Shown here: positions 9,341 through 23,922 of the stretch, piece by piece
How the letters are laid out: the number at the start of each line of letters is the position of its first letter
Position numbering within the stretch: the stretch's first letter is position 1
Assembly: GCA_018240565.1 (NCBI GenBank)
Contig: JAFEFO010000018.1
Location: 1-64,000, forward strand
Length of the DNA: 64,000 nucleotides
Direction of reading: 5' to 3'
Source: Pseudomonadota bacterium
Lineage (GTDB): Bacteria > Pseudomonadota > Gammaproteobacteria > Xanthomonadales > Rhodanobacteraceae
Translations under genes and position numbers: made by a program
The notes under the pieces: generated by a model
The model's database searches: none
Told to the model about the DNA's origin: nothing
Seen by the model: only the letters and a program-made list of their open reading frames with translations

Positions 9341-12300
9341 ATGATCTGGAAACGTCACATCCGGCGCGTGCGCTTGTGGCTGCAGGGCCTGTTCGCCACC
9401 GTCGCGATCCTGCTCGCGCTTGGCGTCGGCCTCGCGCAGATCGCCCTGCCGTGGCTCGCCAGCCACCCGCAACGCATCAGTGCCTTCCTGAGTGATCGCC
9501 TGCATCGCGCGGTCACCCTGGATGGCGTGACCGGCGTGTGGGAACGCGACGGGCCGCTGCTCGTGCTGCATGGCGTGCACATCGCCGGCGCGGATCTGGC
9601 ATCGCCCGGCAGCACGATCCAGCAGGCCGAGCTGAAGATCAATTTCTTCGCGGCCCTGCATCGCAACCAGGCCTGGAACGAGTTTCGCCTGGTCGGACTG
9701 AACCTGCGCCTGGCGCGCGATGCGCAGGGCCAATGGCAGTTGAGCGGCATCGACGCGGGCGATCAAGCGGCCGGCAATCCAAGGGATTCGCCGCTGTTCG
9801 CCCTCGGCGCGCTGGTCCTGCGTGACCTGCGCGTCACCATCCAGGCCGCACCCGATGGCAAACCCGTGGCGCTGCTTGCCGATGAGGTGCGACTGGTCAA
9901 TTCCGGCAGTTCGCACCGCGTGCTCGCGCGCGTGCGCTGCGCCGACACGTCCTCGGCGATCGATGCGGTGATCGATTACAACAGCGCCACGCGCGACGGA
10001 CAAATGTACCTTGGCGGCACGGCGCTCGACCTGGCCGCGCTCGCGCATGGCTATGCCTGGCAAGGCGTGCAGATCGACCGCGGAACCGGCCGCTTGCAGT
10101 TCTGGGGTTGGTGGCAGCGCGATCGGCTCGAACGCGTGCGCATCGAAACCGACCTCGCCAATGTCGTGTTGGCCACGCATGCGCCGATCGCACTCGATGC
10201 CGGCCGCAACATCGCGCCGCGCGTGGGTTTCGACCGCATCGCGTTCGGTGCGCGTTGGCAGCGTGGCGCGCAGGGCTGGAGCGCCGACGTGGCGGACCTG
10301 GTCCTCGCGCGGCAAGGCGTTGCCGCGGCGCCAGCCAGTTTGCACCTGGAAAAATCCCGCGATGCGTCAGCAACCGATGCGCAATGGACGTTGCGCCTGG
10401 ACGCCGCAAACATATCGGCGCCGGCCAGCGTGGCCATGCTCAGCGCGGCGGTGCCGCCGGCGTGGCGGCGCTGGCTGTATGTCGCCGATCCGGTTGGCAC
10501 GGTGCGCCATGCACAATTGCGCTTCACCGGCGCCGGCGATTTCGACCTCGATGCGGACTTCGACGCGCTCGCCTGGCATGCCGTGGATGCGTTGCCGGGC
10601 GTTACCAGCCTGAGCGGCCACCTGCTCGGCGATGCCGACGGCGTCGACCTGCACCTGCCGGGCAACGTCGCCTTTGGCGTGGACGTCGCGCACGTGTTCC
10701 GGCAACCGCTGGAGTTCGCGCAATTCACCGGCGACATCGCCGCCTGGCATGGCGACGGCGGTTGGCGCATCGGCACGGACGCACTGGATTTCGAAGGCGC
10801 CGGCTACGGCGGGCAACTGCGTGGCAGCGTGCAGCTGCACGACGACGGCACGCGCCCGGCGCTGGATGCCTATGCCGTGATCGACCACGCGCAGGTGCCG
10901 GCGGCGAAACTGTTCTGGCCCATCAATGTCATGCCGCCGGACGCGGTGAAATGGCTCGATCGCGCCCTGGTGTCGGGACAAATCGACGGCGGCCGCGCGG
11001 TGTTCCACGGCGATCTCGCCGACTGGCCCTTCGTCAACCATGCCGGGCGTTTCGAAGCGCGCGCTGTCATCGATGATACGAAACTGGCCTATCTTCCCGA
11101 CTGGCCTGCCGCCGAGCACGTGCATGCGATTGCGGATTTCGTCGACAACGGCCTGCGCGTGGATGCGGATGCCGCCAAGGCCATGGGCAATGCCATCGAC
11201 AGCGCGAGCGCGAGCATTGCCGATCTGGGCGAAGCCGTGCTGGAACTGGATGTGTCCGGCTCGGGCAGCGGCAAGAACCTGCTCGATTTCCTCAGGGCCA
11301 CGCCGATCGGCACGCAATACGCCGCGCACCTGCTCGGCGTGAGCGTGGGCGGCAACAGCAAGGTCAAGTTCCATCTGCACCTTCCGGTCAAGCAGGCCGA
11401 ACAACTGGATCTGGCCGGCACGGCCAGCCTCGACCAGGCCGACCTGACCGATGCCCAGTACGCGTTGCAACTCAAGCAGGCCACCGGCACGCTGGCATTT
11501 TCGCAGCACGGTTTCGACACCGGCCAGTTGCCGGTCACGCGCAATGGCAAACCGGCGACGTTTCGCCTTGCCGTCGGCGGCTTTGCGCAAGACAAGGATC
11601 ACGCCGTCGAAGCCAGCCTGCGCGGCAAGTTCCCGGTCGCTGACCTGCTCGCATACGCGCCGATGCTGGCGCCGTGGGCGGATCGCATCAGTGGCGAGGC
11701 CGAGTGGAACGTGGGTTTTTCCGCCGACCACGACGACGCCAAGACTCCCGGCCAGCGCATCAGCGTGCAATCGGATCTTGCCGGCGTCGCCATCGCCTTG
11801 CCCGCGCCGCTGACCAAATCCGCCCCGGCGACAGTGCCGTTGGTACTGACGGTCGGCCTGCCGGTTGCCGGCGGCAGCCTCGATCTGCAACTGGGCGGCC
11901 TGATGCGCCTGCATGGACGACTGGCGTCGGCCCAGTCCCCATTTGCCGCGCGCGTGGATTTCGGCGGCGATGCCGCGGGTGCGCTGCCGCCATCCGGATT
12001 CGCCATCGAGGGCACCGCACCGCTGCTGGATCTGTCCGGCTGGATGGACTTCGCCGTTGGCAACGCCGGCAAGGGCGGCGACGGACTGGTTTCCGGCGTC
12101 GATCTGGCGACACAGGACTTGCGCGCATGGGATCGCGATTTCGGCCCCGCGCAATTCACGCTCAAGCCATCGCCGACCGAACTCGACCTTGGCTTCAATG
12201 GCGCCAACATCGCCGGCAGCCTGAAGATTCCGCTGCTCGACTTCAGCCAGCGTGGCGTGACCGCGCAATTCGATCGCATCTTCTGGCCGGACGTGGGCGA

Positions 12301-13261
12301 CACCGAGACCAGCGCGATGGCGGGCGAGAATCCGGCGAACGTGCCGCCGCTGCACATCCGCATCGGCGATTTCCGCCTGGGCGATTCGCGCTTCGGCGCC
12401 ACGGTCGTGGAGAGTTATCCGATCGCCAACGGCACGCACTTCGAGCAGGTCACCACGCACTCCAAGAATGTCGAGATGCGCGCGCGCGGCGACTGGACCG
12501 GTCGTCCCGGCAGCGATGTTTCCGCATTCTCCATCGATTTTTCCGCGCAGAACCTGGGCCGCATGCTCGACACCTTCGGCTATGCCGGCGTGGTCGACGG
12601 CGGCGCGACCGTCGCCCACATCCAGGGCAGTTGGGCCGGTTCGCCGTCGATGTTCGCGCTGGCGCGGCTCAACGGCACGCTCAAGGTCTCCGTGCAGGAA
12701 GGCCGCATTCCCGATGCGGATCCCGGTGCCGGGCGTATTTTCGGGCTGTTCAATCTCGGTGCGATTCCGCGGCGCCTGTCGCTGGATTTCGGCGATTTCT
12801 TCAAGTCCGGTTTCAGCTTCGATTCCATCGACGGCACCTTCACGCTCAAGGACGGCAATGCCTTTACTACCGGCCTGAAAGTCAAAGGTCCGGCCGCGGA
12901 CATCGTCGTCAGCGGCCGTGCCGGCTTGAAAGCCAAGGACTACGACCAAACCATGGAAGTCACCCCGCATGTCGGCGGCGCGCTGATGATCGGCGGCGCG
13001 GTCGTCGGCGGGCCGGTCGGCGCGGCGGCGGGCGCGGTGTTGCAGGGCGTGCTCAAGAAGGCGCTCAACGATGTCACCCGCGTGCGCTACAGCGTCACCG
13101 GCAGTTGGGAAAAACCGGTGATCACGGAAATCGCCAAGGAAACCGTGAAGGGCGAGCCCGCGCCAAAAAAATCGACGTCCCCAAAAACCGGGCAGGCGCC
13201 GGCCGCGCCCACCACCAAACCGGCTACCGAGCCTCCCACCACGCCAGCGGATTCACCATGA
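9341..13261 (+). CDS. yhdP: YhdP, AsmA-like envelope lipid transport protein
   Basis: A 1306-residue protein of the YhdP/TIGR02099 family (about 1266 residues in E. coli). A single N-terminal membrane anchor (about residues 10-40) precedes a very long periplasmic beta-rich region, thought to form a hydrophobic groove spanning the periplasm. With TamB and YdbH it moves phospholipids to the outer membrane. The C-terminal AsmA_2-like domain is recognisable ([25 protein letters not shown] and [19 protein letters not shown]). A Pro/Ala/Thr-rich tail ends the protein. Its stop overlaps the tldD start in an ATGA, so the two are translationally coupled. Confidence 0.94.
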   Translation: MIWKRHIRRVRLWLQGLFATVAILLALGVGLAQIALPWLASHPQRISAFLSDRLHRAVTLDGVTGVWERDGPLLVLHGVHIAGADLASPGSTIQQAELKINFFAALHRNQAWNEFRLVGLNLRLARDAQGQWQLSGIDAGDQAAGNPRDSPLFALGALVLRDLRVTIQAAPDGKPVALLADEVRLVNSGSSHRVLARVRCADTSSAIDAVIDYNSATRDGQMYLGGTALDLAALAHGYAWQGVQIDRGTGRLQFWGWWQRDRLERVRIETDLANVVLATHAPIALDAGRNIAPRVGFDRIAFGARWQRGAQGWSADVADLVLARQGVAAAPASLHLEKSRDASATDAQWTLRLDAANISAPASVAMLSAAVPPAWRRWLYVADPVGTVRHAQLRFTGAGDFDLDADFDALAWHAVDALPGVTSLSGHLLGDADGVDLHLPGNVAFGVDVAHVFRQPLEFAQFTGDIAAWHGDGGWRIGTDALDFEGAGYGGQLRGSVQLHDDGTRPALDAYAVIDHAQVPAAKLFWPINVMPPDAVKWLDRALVSGQIDGGRAVFHGDLADWPFVNHAGRFEARAVIDDTKLAYLPDWPAAEHVHAIADFVDNGLRVDADAAKAMGNAIDSASASIADLGEAVLELDVSGSGSGKNLLDFLRATPIGTQYAAHLLGVSVGGNSKVKFHLHLPVKQAEQLDLAGTASLDQADLTDAQYALQLKQATGTLAFSQHGFDTGQLPVTRNGKPATFRLAVGGFAQDKDHAVEASLRGKFPVADLLAYAPMLAPWADRISGEAEWNVGFSADHDDAKTPGQRISVQSDLAGVAIALPAPLTKSAPATVPLVLTVGLPVAGGSLDLQLGGLMRLHGRLASAQSPFAARVDFGGDAAGALPPSGFAIEGTAPLLDLSGWMDFAVGNAGKGGDGLVSGVDLATQDLRAWDRDFGPAQFTLKPSPTELDLGFNGANIAGSLKIPLLDFSQRGVTAQFDRIFWPDVGDTETSAMAGENPANVPPLHIRIGDFRLGDSRFGATVVESYPIANGTHFEQVTTHSKNVEMRARGDWTGRPGSDVSAFSIDFSAQNLGRMLDTFGYAGVVDGGATVAHIQGSWAGSPSMFALARLNGTLKVSVQEGRIPDADPGAGRIFGLFNLGAIPRRLSLDFGDFFKSGFSFDSIDGTFTLKDGNAFTTGLKVKGPAADIVVSGRAGLKAKDYDQTMEVTPHVGGALMIGGAVVGGPVGAAAGAVLQGVLKKALNDVTRVRYSVTGSWEKPVITEIAKETVKGEPAPKKSTSPKTGQAPAAPTTKPATEPPTTPADSP

Positions 13262-14697
13262 CGATACTTGCCAAGGCCGAGTTGCAATTGCTGCAACCCG
13301 GCGGATTCTCCAGCCGTGACCTGGATCGCGTGTTCGCGCAGTTGATGGGTCCGTCCATCGACGCGGCGGACCTGTATTTCCAGCATTCGCGCAGCGAATC
13401 GTGGATGCTCGAGGACGGCATCGTGCGCGAAGGCAGCCACGCCATCGAGCAGGGTGTGGGCGTGCGCGCGATGAGCGGCGAGAAAACCGGATTCGCCTAT
13501 TCCGACGAAATCGTGCTGCCGCAGTTGCTCGCTGCGGCGCAGTCGGCACGCGCGATCGCCCAGTCGGGCAATCCCGGCGCCGGCCACGCGCTCGCGGCAC
13601 GCGAGGCGAAATCGCTGTACGCGCCGATCGATCCGGTCGAATCGCTGGCCAACGAAGACAAGATCGCGTTGTTGCGCGACGTGGACACGTTCGCGCGTTC
13701 GCTGGATCCGTGCATCACGCAGGTGATCGTGAACCTTGCCGCGACGCTGGACACGGTGTTGGTGGCGGCGGCCGACGGCACGCTCGCCGCCGACGTGCGT
13801 CCGCTGGTGCGCCTGAACGTGAGCGTGATCGCCGAGCGCAATGGTCGGCGCGAATCCGGATCGTCCGGCGGCGGCGGACGCTACGGCTATCGTGACCTGA
13901 TTGCCAATGGTCGCGCGCACGCCTTTGCGCGCGAAGCGGTGCGCATGGCGCTGGTGAACCTCGATTCCGTGCCGGCGCCGGCCGGCACCATGACCGTGGT
14001 GCTCGGTCCCGGCTGGCCCGGCGTGCTGCTGCACGAGGCGATCGGCCATGGCTTCGAAGGCGACTTCAATCGCAAGGGCACCTCGGCATTCGCCGGCCGC
14101 ATGGGCGACAAAGTCGCATCCGCACTTTGCACGGTGGTCGACGACGGCACGCTGCCGAATCGGCGCGGATCCTTGTCCATCGACGATGAAGGCGTGCCCG
14201 GTGAATGCACGGTCTTGGTCGAAAACGGCGTTCTCAAGGGCTATATGCAGGACAAGCTCAACGCGCGCCTGATGGGCATGCGCTCGACCGGCAATGGCCG
14301 GCGTGAATCCTTCGCGCACCTGCCCATGCCGCGCATGACCAATACCTACATGCTGCCGGGCCAGAGCGACCCGGGCGAGATCCTCGCCTCGGTCGAGCGC
14401 GGCCTGTACGCGGTGAATTTCGGCGGCGGCCAGGTCGACATCACCAGCGGCAAATTCACGTTCTCGGCGAGCGAGGCGTACCTGATCGAGAACGGCAAGG
14501 TAACGCGCCCGGTGAAGGGCGCGACCCTGATCGGTTCGGGACCGGACGTGCTCACGCGCGTGTCGATGGTCGGCAACGATCTCAAGCTTGACGAAGGCGT
14601 CGGCGTGTGCGGCAAGGACGGGCAGAGCGTGCCGGTGGGCGTGGGACAGCCGACGCTGCGCATCGATGCGATGACGGTGGGCGGGACGGCGGCGTGA
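13258..14697 (+). CDS. tldD: Metalloprotease TldD
   Basis: TldD forms a heterodimer with TldE/PmbA, a zinc protease that degrades unfolded peptides and processes microcin B17 and CcdA. The 479-residue length matches E. coli (481). The zinc site is visible as [11 protein letters not shown] (HExxxH), with a third conserved ligand region in [12 protein letters not shown] near the C-terminus. The ATG overlaps the last bases of yhdP. Its partner gene pmbA lies 0.7 kb downstream with darP on the other strand between them, so both subunits are encoded close together here, unlike in E. coli where they are distant. Confidence 0.96.
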   Translation: MTILAKAELQLLQPGGFSSRDLDRVFAQLMGPSIDAADLYFQHSRSESWMLEDGIVREGSHAIEQGVGVRAMSGEKTGFAYSDEIVLPQLLAAAQSARAIAQSGNPGAGHALAAREAKSLYAPIDPVESLANEDKIALLRDVDTFARSLDPCITQVIVNLAATLDTVLVAAADGTLAADVRPLVRLNVSVIAERNGRRESGSSGGGGRYGYRDLIANGRAHAFAREAVRMALVNLDSVPAPAGTMTVVLGPGWPGVLLHEAIGHGFEGDFNRKGTSAFAGRMGDKVASALCTVVDDGTLPNRRGSLSIDDEGVPGECTVLVENGVLKGYMQDKLNARLMGMRSTGNGRRESFAHLPMPRMTNTYMLPGQSDPGEILASVERGLYAVNFGGGQVDITSGKFTFSASEAYLIENGKVTRPVKGATLIGSGPDVLTRVSMVGNDLKLDEGVGVCGKDGQSVPVGVGQPTLRIDAMTVGGTAA

Positions 14698-14702
14698 ACA
14701 TT

Positions 14703-14819
14703 CTTGTCATCCCGGCAGGGAATGCCGGGATCCAGGCTGCAAGGATGCCAGGATCGTTGCATTAGCGGGTATGCCGTCCATGGCTTCTGGATTCCGGCAC
14801 TCCATGCCGGAATGACGAG
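14703..14819. repeat. Paired-palindrome intergenic repeat, copy 1
   Basis: Two REP-like hairpins face each other: GTCATCCCGGCAGGGAATGC... at 14706-14732 and its diverged mirror ending ATGCCGGAATGACGAG near 14819, with about 50 bases between. A second copy in opposite orientation is at 41625-41747 after sdhA. It lies between tldD and convergent darP and may form a terminator or mRNA-stabilising structure. It is a dispersed, non-coding repeat. Confidence 0.8.
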
Positions 14820-15356
14820 CTAGGAAGTGGCGGTGTCGAATATCTCGCGCAGCGCGCGGAAGAGCTCGTGGAATGCGTGTAAAGGTTTTTGTGCATCGCG
14901 CTCGGCGCGCGCGCGCCGCGCGAGCTGGCGCAGGTGTTGGCGATCGGCGGATGGAAATTGCTGCATGAGGTCATCCAGTGCGGCATCGCCCTCGGCGACC
15001 AGGCGTTCGCGCCATTGTTCGATACGGTGCAGTGCGGCCGCCTCGCGGCGGGCATGTTCGCGGTTGTGTTCGAGCGCTGCGCGCAGCGGTTCGAGTTCGG
15101 TATCGTCGCGTTTGCGCAATTGCTTGGCGAGGAATTGCTCGGCGCGCTTGCGCGCGATCTGTTGCTTGACCGCGCGGGTGCGCCGCACTTCGTCGAGCAA
15201 CTCGGCGTCGAGCGGCAACGGCGCGAGCTGGGCGTCGGACAGTGCAGCGAGCGTGTGTGCCAGCCGCAGCACGTCCAGCGCCTCGCGGCGCAACTGGCTG
15301 CGGCTCGGCCCGGCGCAGCGGTTTTCGTCGTATTCGGATTCGTGATCGTGCATCAT
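14820..15356 (-). CDS. darP: Ribosome-associated protein DarP (YjgA)
   Basis: DarP/YjgA (DUF615) binds late 50S assembly intermediates and stabilises the peptidyl-transferase region. The protein is about 178 residues, highly charged and helical. The family pattern is clear: SRSQLRREALDVLRLAHTLAAL at the N-terminus, PLDAELLDEVRRTRAVKQQIARKRAEQFLAKQLR in the middle, and ADRQHLRQLARRARAERDAQKP near the end. The start is placed at ATG 15356; a TTG at 15377 would overlap the divergent pmbA start. The divergent darP/pmbA arrangement is conserved with E. coli yjgA/pmbA. Confidence 0.9.
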   Translation of the reverse strand: MMHDHESEYDENRCAGPSRSQLRREALDVLRLAHTLAALSDAQLAPLPLDAELLDEVRRTRAVKQQIARKRAEQFLAKQLRKRDDTELEPLRAALEHNREHARREAAALHRIEQWRERLVAEGDAALDDLMQQFPSADRQHLRQLARRARAERDAQKPLHAFHELFRALREIFDTATS

Positions 15357-15376
15357 CGACAAAACGGAAATCTTCA

Positions 15377-16729
15377 ATGAACGCCATCATCGCACAAGAC
15401 GACGATTCCCTCGCCCAACTCGACCAGCTTGCCAATCTCGCGCAGGACGTCATCCGTCGCTGCAGTGCCGCCGGCGCGAGCGCCGCCGAGGTCGGCGCCA
15501 GCATCGACACCGGTTTGTCGGTGAACGTGCGCATGGGCGAGGTCGAGACCATCGAGCACAACCGCGACCGCGCCTTCGGTGTGACCGTATACTTCGGCCA
15601 GCGCAAGGGTTCGGCGAGCACGGCGGACCTCGCGCCCGATTCCATCGCCAAGACCATCGAGCAGGCCTGCGCGATCGCCAAATTCACGGAAGAAGACCCG
15701 TTCGCGGGACTCGCCGATCCGGCGCGACTGGCGCGCGTGTTTCCGGATCTGGATGTGTGGCATCCGTGGAACCTGGATGCGCCCGCTGCCATCGCGCTGG
15801 GCCTCGCGATCGAGGATGCCGGTCGTGCATACGATGGCATCACCAATTCCGAAGGCGCCAGCGTGCAGTCCGGCGAATCGCTTGCCGTGTACGCGACCTC
15901 GCACGGCTTCGTCGGCAAGGAACGCGGCACGCGCCATTCGCTGTCGTGCTCGCTGATTGCGCCCGATGCCAACGGCATGCAACGCGACTACTGGTACGAA
16001 AGCGTGCGCGCGGCAACGGATTTTCCGGATGCGGCGTCGATCGGCGGCAAGGCCGCGCAGCGCGCACTCGCCCGACGCGATGCGCGCAAGCTCGACACGC
16101 GGACATGCCCGGTGTTGTTCGCGCCGGAAGTCGCGCGCAGCCTGGTCGGGCACCTGCTTTCCGCGGTCAGCGGCGGCGCGCTTTATCGCAAGGCCAGCTT
16201 CCTGGTCGACAGCGCCGGCACGAAACTGTTTCCCGATTTCGTGGAAATCGTCGAGCGCCCGCACGTTGCGCGTGGACAAGGTTCGGCCAATTTCGATGGT
16301 GAAGGCGTAGCGACCGTGGACAGCGACTTGGTGCGTGGTGGCGTGTTGCAACGCTACGTGCTGGGAAGCTATTCGGCGCGCCGGCTGGGATTGCACAGCA
16401 CCGGCAATGCCGGCGGCGTGCACAATCTGGTGGTCGCCTCCAACTCCGGCGATTTCGCCGACATGCTCAAGCGCCTGGGCACCGGCCTGCTTGTCACCGA
16501 GGTGATGGGGCAGGGCGTTTCCATCATCACCGGCGACTATTCGCGCGGTGCCTCGGGCTTCTGGGTGGAGAACGGCGCCATCGCCTATCCGGTCGAGGAG
16601 ATCACCATCGCCTCGAACCTGCGCGAGATGTTCGCCGGCATCGCCGCGATCGGCACCGACGTGGACCGGCGCTCGTCGATACTCACCGGGTCGATATTGA
16701 TCGAGCGGATGACGGTGGCGGGAGGCTAG
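15377..16729 (+). CDS. pmbA: Metalloprotease subunit PmbA/TldE
   Basis: PmbA (TldE) is the partner of TldD in the zinc-dependent TldD/E protease; this subunit lacks the zinc HExxxH motif and forms the other wall of the substrate cavity. The 450-residue length is as expected. Recognisable blocks are GVRMGEVETIEHNRD-type (here NVRMGEVETIEHNRD), FAPEVARSLVGHLLSAVSG, and the glycine-rich STGNAGGVHNLVV and GQGVSIITGDYSRGASGFWVENG segments. It starts 20 bases from the divergent darP start, so a shared short promoter region is likely. Its stop overlaps the convergent ispA stop by 4 bases. Confidence 0.96.
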   Translation: MNAIIAQDDDSLAQLDQLANLAQDVIRRCSAAGASAAEVGASIDTGLSVNVRMGEVETIEHNRDRAFGVTVYFGQRKGSASTADLAPDSIAKTIEQACAIAKFTEEDPFAGLADPARLARVFPDLDVWHPWNLDAPAAIALGLAIEDAGRAYDGITNSEGASVQSGESLAVYATSHGFVGKERGTRHSLSCSLIAPDANGMQRDYWYESVRAATDFPDAASIGGKAAQRALARRDARKLDTRTCPVLFAPEVARSLVGHLLSAVSGGALYRKASFLVDSAGTKLFPDFVEIVERPHVARGQGSANFDGEGVATVDSDLVRGGVLQRYVLGSYSARRLGLHSTGNAGGVHNLVVASNSGDFADMLKRLGTGLLVTEVMGQGVSIITGDYSRGASGFWVENGAIAYPVEEITIASNLREMFAGIAAIGTDVDRRSSILTGSILIERMTVAGG

Positions 16730-17625
16730 CTTTCGCGCTCGGCGACGTAATGCGCCAGCTCGGCGAGTCCATCCGTGCATTCACCCAGTGGCGCCAACGC
16801 ATCGATCGCCTCGTGCGTAAGTTGCGCCAGCCGCGCGCGCGAGGCATCCATGCCGAGGATGGCGGGATAGGTCGGCTTGGCGTTGGCCGCATCCTTGCCG
16901 GGAGTCTTGCCGATGGTCGCGCTGTCGCCTTCCACGTCGAGGATGTCATCGCGGATCTGGAAGGCGAGACCGATCGCGTGACCGTAGGCGTCCAGCGCAG
17001 CCAACGTGGTGGCGTCGGCGCACCCGGCGGCGAGCGCGCCCAGGCGCACCGATGCGCGGATCAGTGCGCCGGTCTTGTGTTCGTGCATGCGGTCCAGCGC
17101 GTCGACAGTCAGTGATTTGCCAACGGCAGCAAGATCCAGCGCCTGTCCGCCCGCCATGCCCTGCGCGCCGCAGGCCGCGGCGAGCGTGCGCAGCATGTCC
17201 ACATGAGTCGCATCCAAATGTGCCTTGTCGGCCGCCAGAATCTCGAACGCGAGTGCCTGCAAGGCATCGCCCGCCAGAATTGCCATCGCTTCGCCAAAGG
17301 CAACGTGGCAGGTCGGGCGGCCGCGGCGCAGGTCGTCATCGTCCATTGCCGGCAGGTCGTCGTGGACCAGCGAATAGGCGTGGATGACTTCCACCGCGCA
17401 GGCAGCGGCATCGAGTGCTTCGAGCGGTGCGCCGAGTGCGCTGCCGGTTGCGTAGACCAGTACCGGACGCAGGCGCTTGCCGCCGCCCAGTACGGCATAG
17501 CGCATCGCGCGATGCAGCGGCGCAGGTTCCTGGGTTTCCGGCGGCAACGCGCGCGCGAGCGCGACGTCGGCGCGCGCGCTGCCCGCGATCAGCGCTGCGG
17601 GCGGTTCAAGGCGCTTCCGGCTCAA
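16726..17625 (-). CDS. ispA: Farnesyl diphosphate synthase (short-chain polyprenyl synthase)
   Basis: IspA condenses DMAPP/GPP with IPP to farnesyl diphosphate, the precursor of undecaprenyl phosphate, ubiquinone and heme O side chains. The 299-residue protein has both aspartate-rich motifs: first [17 protein letters not shown], second [24 protein letters not shown] and [14 protein letters not shown] fit the IspA branch. The only reasonable start is TTG 17625, which places the first 20 bases inside xseB, as is common for the xseB-ispA pair. A dxs gene, often next, is absent here. Confidence 0.95.
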   Translation of the reverse strand: MSRKRLEPPAALIAGSARADVALARALPPETQEPAPLHRAMRYAVLGGGKRLRPVLVYATGSALGAPLEALDAAACAVEVIHAYSLVHDDLPAMDDDDLRRGRPTCHVAFGEAMAILAGDALQALAFEILAADKAHLDATHVDMLRTLAAACGAQGMAGGQALDLAAVGKSLTVDALDRMHEHKTGALIRASVRLGALAAGCADATTLAALDAYGHAIGLAFQIRDDILDVEGDSATIGKTPGKDAANAKPTYPAILGMDASRARLAQLTHEAIDALAPLGECTDGLAELAHYVAERES

Positions 17626-17890
17626 AGTCTTCGGCTTCGTCGGGCTGTTCCGGATCGGACAACAGTTTCACGCGCAATTCGGCTTGTTCGAGCGCATTCT
17701 GGCAGTTGCGATACAAGGCGATGCCGCGTTCGTAGGACTTGAGCGAATCGTCCAGGCTCTGTTCGCCCTGTTCCATCTTGCCCACCAGCTTCTCGAGCTC
17801 ATCGAGCGATTTTTCGAAATCGGCGATGCGATCGGGTTCGGTGGACTCGGCAGACTTGGGATCGGCGGGTTTGACATCGGTCTTGCGCAT
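17606..17890 (-). CDS. xseB: Exodeoxyribonuclease VII small subunit
   Basis: XseB is the small subunit of exonuclease VII, which degrades single-stranded DNA from both ends; several copies bind each XseA. The 94-residue protein has the family helical hairpin: [35 protein letters not shown], then an acidic tail. ATG 17890 is preferred over an upstream start because the family core begins about 25 residues later. It lies between tilS and ispA with a 20-base overlap into ispA. No xseA is in the window. Confidence 0.94.
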   Translation of the reverse strand: MRKTDVKPADPKSAESTEPDRIADFEKSLDELEKLVGKMEQGEQSLDDSLKSYERGIALYRNCQNALEQAELRVKLLSDPEQPDEAEDFEPEAP

Positions 17891-17922
17891 GGCGCGCACG
17901 CTACCGCAGAGGCGGCGCGGAA

Positions 17923-18897
17923 TCAATCGGCGCGCGCGTCAGTACGGCGGCAAGCCAGCAGACGATCGCGGACACGGCGCAGTTGCGTCTGCTCGAACGT
18001 CACGCACGGGTGGCGATCATTCGCGGCGAGCAATTGCCGTTCAAGCTCGGCAACGTGGAAATGCGTGGGTTCGTCCAGCCCGCATTCGCGCAGCCAGCGC
18101 CGCAGCACCGGATCGCGCAGCGCATCCGGCAGGGCCAGCCAGCCGCGCCAGTCGAGCGATGCTGGTTCGCTACCGCGCAACGCGTCGAGCGCCGCGGCGG
18201 ACTGCGCGTCGATGTAGTCTGCCGTGGCGCGCAGCCAGGTCGCACTGTGCGCCAGCGCAGCCTCGGCCTGCGGCCAGTGCTCCGTCAGGCGGGGCAGGAT
18301 TTCATGGCGCAGGAAATTGCGCGACAGGTGCGTTTGCGCATTGCTCGGATCATCCACCCAGCGCAGCCCGTGCGTGTTGGCGTAATCGGCCAGCGCCATC
18401 CGCGGCACATCCAACAAGGGGCGCCACAGGCATCCATCCGCGAATCTTCGCAACGCGCGCATTGCGCCGAGTCCTTCCGGGCCGGCGCCGCGCAACAATT
18501 TCAGCAACACGGTCTCGGCCTGGTCGCCGCGATGCTGGGCAAGAACGAGGATCTCGCCGGGTTGCAGTGCGTCGGTGAACGCGCTGTAGCGTGCGCGTCG
18601 CGCCGCGTCTTCCAGCCCCGTTCCGGCAGTGCGATCCACTCGCGCCGCGACGACATGCAAACACACATGGAGATGCGCGGCAAAATCGCGGCAGTGCGCC
18701 GCCCAACCCGCGCTGTCGGCATGCAGGCCATGATCGACATGGATCGCGCGCAAGCCGCGCGCACGCGCCTGCGGTACCTGAGCGAGCGCATGCAGCAACA
18801 CGGATGAATCCAGGCCGCCGCTGAAAGCGACGGCGAGCGCGCCGGGCGGCAAGGCTTCGAGCCGGGAACGCAATTGTTCGGTCAACGGGGTCGGCAT
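17923..18897 (-). CDS. tilS: tRNA(Ile)-lysidine synthase, short form
   Basis: TilS converts C34 of tRNA-Ile(CAU) to lysidine, using ATP and lysine, so that AUA is read correctly; it is essential in most bacteria. The PP-loop SGGLDSS is at about residues 29-35, with the [10 protein letters not shown] and [21 protein letters not shown] blocks and [12 protein letters not shown] all present. The protein is only 324 residues, against about 430 in E. coli. It ends just after the substrate-binding middle domain, so the C-terminal TilS_C domain is missing. xseB follows within 33 bases, leaving no room for it. An upstream in-frame ATG at 18951 is an alternative start. Confidence 0.93.
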   Translation of the reverse strand: MPTPLTEQLRSRLEALPPGALAVAFSGGLDSSVLLHALAQVPQARARGLRAIHVDHGLHADSAGWAAHCRDFAAHLHVCLHVVAARVDRTAGTGLEDAARRARYSAFTDALQPGEILVLAQHRGDQAETVLLKLLRGAGPEGLGAMRALRRFADGCLWRPLLDVPRMALADYANTHGLRWVDDPSNAQTHLSRNFLRHEILPRLTEHWPQAEAALAHSATWLRATADYIDAQSAAALDALRGSEPASLDWRGWLALPDALRDPVLRRWLRECGLDEPTHFHVAELERQLLAANDRHPCVTFEQTQLRRVRDRLLACRRTDARAD

Positions 18898-18993
18898 GCG
18901 CGCAGGATGCCAGAACCGGTTGCACAAGGCATGAACCTCGGTTAGCGTCATGTCACCCGCGGTTGCGGCGGGGGCCAACGAATGGGGAATGCC

Positions 18994-19290
18994 ATGGTCA
19001 TCAAGCGTGTTGCAGTCATGAAGCTCGCCGTTTTCCAGATGGTGCTGATGGCCATCTTCGGCGTGCTGATCGCCCTGCTGTTCATGTTGTTCGGATCGAT
19101 GCTGGGGAACCTTGTAGGCAGTCAGGCCGCCGGCGCCATGGGTGTGGCGGGCATTGCCATGCTGGTCATCCTGCCGATCATGTACGGGGTCGTCGGCTTC
19201 ATCGCCGGAGCGATCGGCGGGGCGCTGTACAACCTCGTCGCCAGCATGGTTGGCGGTATCGAGATCGAAGTCGACGCGGCTACGCCTTGA
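18994..19290 (+). CDS. Small two-span membrane protein, unknown function
   Basis: A 98-residue protein with two strongly hydrophobic segments (about 15-40 and 55-80) rich in Gly, Ala, Leu and Met. It ends [16 protein letters not shown], an ending I associate with a conserved small membrane-protein family of unknown function. ATG 18994 has GGGGA 5 bases upstream; an in-frame ATG at 18982 is an alternative. It is alone on the plus strand between tilS and accA. A role cannot be assigned. Confidence 0.7.
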   Translation: MVIKRVAVMKLAVFQMVLMAIFGVLIALLFMLFGSMLGNLVGSQAAGAMGVAGIAMLVILPIMYGVVGFIAGAIGGALYNLVASMVGGIEIEVDAATP

Positions 19291-20236
19291 TCGCGCCGTA
19301 CTTGCGCAGGCGCTTGTAGCGTTCGCCGACGAGGCCCGCGCGGTCGCTGCGTTCGAGCTCGTCGAGCTGGTTGCGCAGCACGGCCTTGAGGCGGATCGCC
19401 ATGGCGTGCGGATCGCGGTGCGCGCCGCCGAGCGGTTCGCGCACGACCTTGTCGATGAGTCCCAATTCGAGCAGGCGCTGCGCGGTGATGCCCAGGGCCT
19501 CGGCGGCGTCCTTGGCCTTGTCCGCGGTTTTCCACAGGATCGAGGCGCAGCCTTCGGGAGAGATCACCGAGTAGGTTGAGTACTGCAACATGATCGTGCG
19601 GTCGCCGACGCCGATGGCGAGTGCACCGCCGGAGCCGCCTTCGCCGATCACGGTGCACACGATCGGCACGCGCAGTTGCGACATTTCCAGCAGGTTGCGC
19701 GCGATCGCCTCGGACTGGCCGCGTTCCTCGGCGCCGACGCCGGGATACGCGCCGGGCGTGTCGATGAAGGTCAGGATCGGCAGGTTGAAGCGTTCGGCCA
19801 TCTGCATCAGGCGCAGCGCTTTGCGATAGCCTTCCGGGCGCGGCATGCCGAAGTTGCGTTTGATTTTCGACTTGGTATCGCGGCCCTTCTGCTGGCCGAT
19901 CACCACGATCGCGCGCCCATCGATGCGCGCGAGGCCGCCGACAATGGCCGCGTCGTTGGCATAGGCGCGGTCGCCGGCGAGCTCGTGGAACTCGTCGCAC
20001 ATCGTGTGCACGTAGTCGAGCGTGTACGGCCGCGCCGGATGCCGCGCAAGTTGTGCGATCTGCCAGGGCGTCAGGTCCTTGAAGATTTCCGCAGTCTTGC
20101 GCTTGAGCTTGTCGCGCAGCTTGCGTACTTCGTCGTCGATGTTGAACGCCTGGCCGTGGCTGGCATGGCGCAGCTCCTGGATCTTGCCCTCCAGGTCGGC
20201 GATGGGCTGTTCGAAGTCGAGGAAGTTGGGGTTCAT
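19280..20236 (-). CDS. accA: Acetyl-CoA carboxylase carboxyltransferase alpha subunit
   Basis: AccA with AccD transfers CO2 from carboxybiotin to acetyl-CoA, the committed step of fatty acid synthesis. The 318-residue length matches E. coli (319). The crotonase-like fold is evident in [35 protein letters not shown] and [12 protein letters not shown]. The N-terminus begins [15 protein letters not shown] as in the family. It lies downstream of dnaE in the same orientation with a 61-base gap, the conserved dnaE-accA order of gammaproteobacteria. Confidence 0.97.
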   Translation of the reverse strand: MNPNFLDFEQPIADLEGKIQELRHASHGQAFNIDDEVRKLRDKLKRKTAEIFKDLTPWQIAQLARHPARPYTLDYVHTMCDEFHELAGDRAYANDAAIVGGLARIDGRAIVVIGQQKGRDTKSKIKRNFGMPRPEGYRKALRLMQMAERFNLPILTFIDTPGAYPGVGAEERGQSEAIARNLLEMSQLRVPIVCTVIGEGGSGGALAIGVGDRTIMLQYSTYSVISPEGCASILWKTADKAKDAAEALGITAQRLLELGLIDKVVREPLGGAHRDPHAMAIRLKAVLRNQLDELERSDRAGLVGERYKRLRKYGAIKA

Positions 20237-20297
20237 GCCGGACACAAAGACGCGAAGCCGCCGATTATAGCCACAGGCCGCGCGAAAAGCCGATCGT

Positions 20298-23867
<3,570 letters not shown>

Positions 23868-23922
23868 GAGACTAGCCGTGGAGGTTAGCCGCCACTCACC
23901 AAGCGGGCAAGACTTGACGCAC

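Noticed and set aside
11674..13257. N-terminal extension of tldD by 528 codons within yhdP
   Set aside because: The extension is in a different frame of yhdP and has Arg-rich noise composition; tldD homology begins at 13258.
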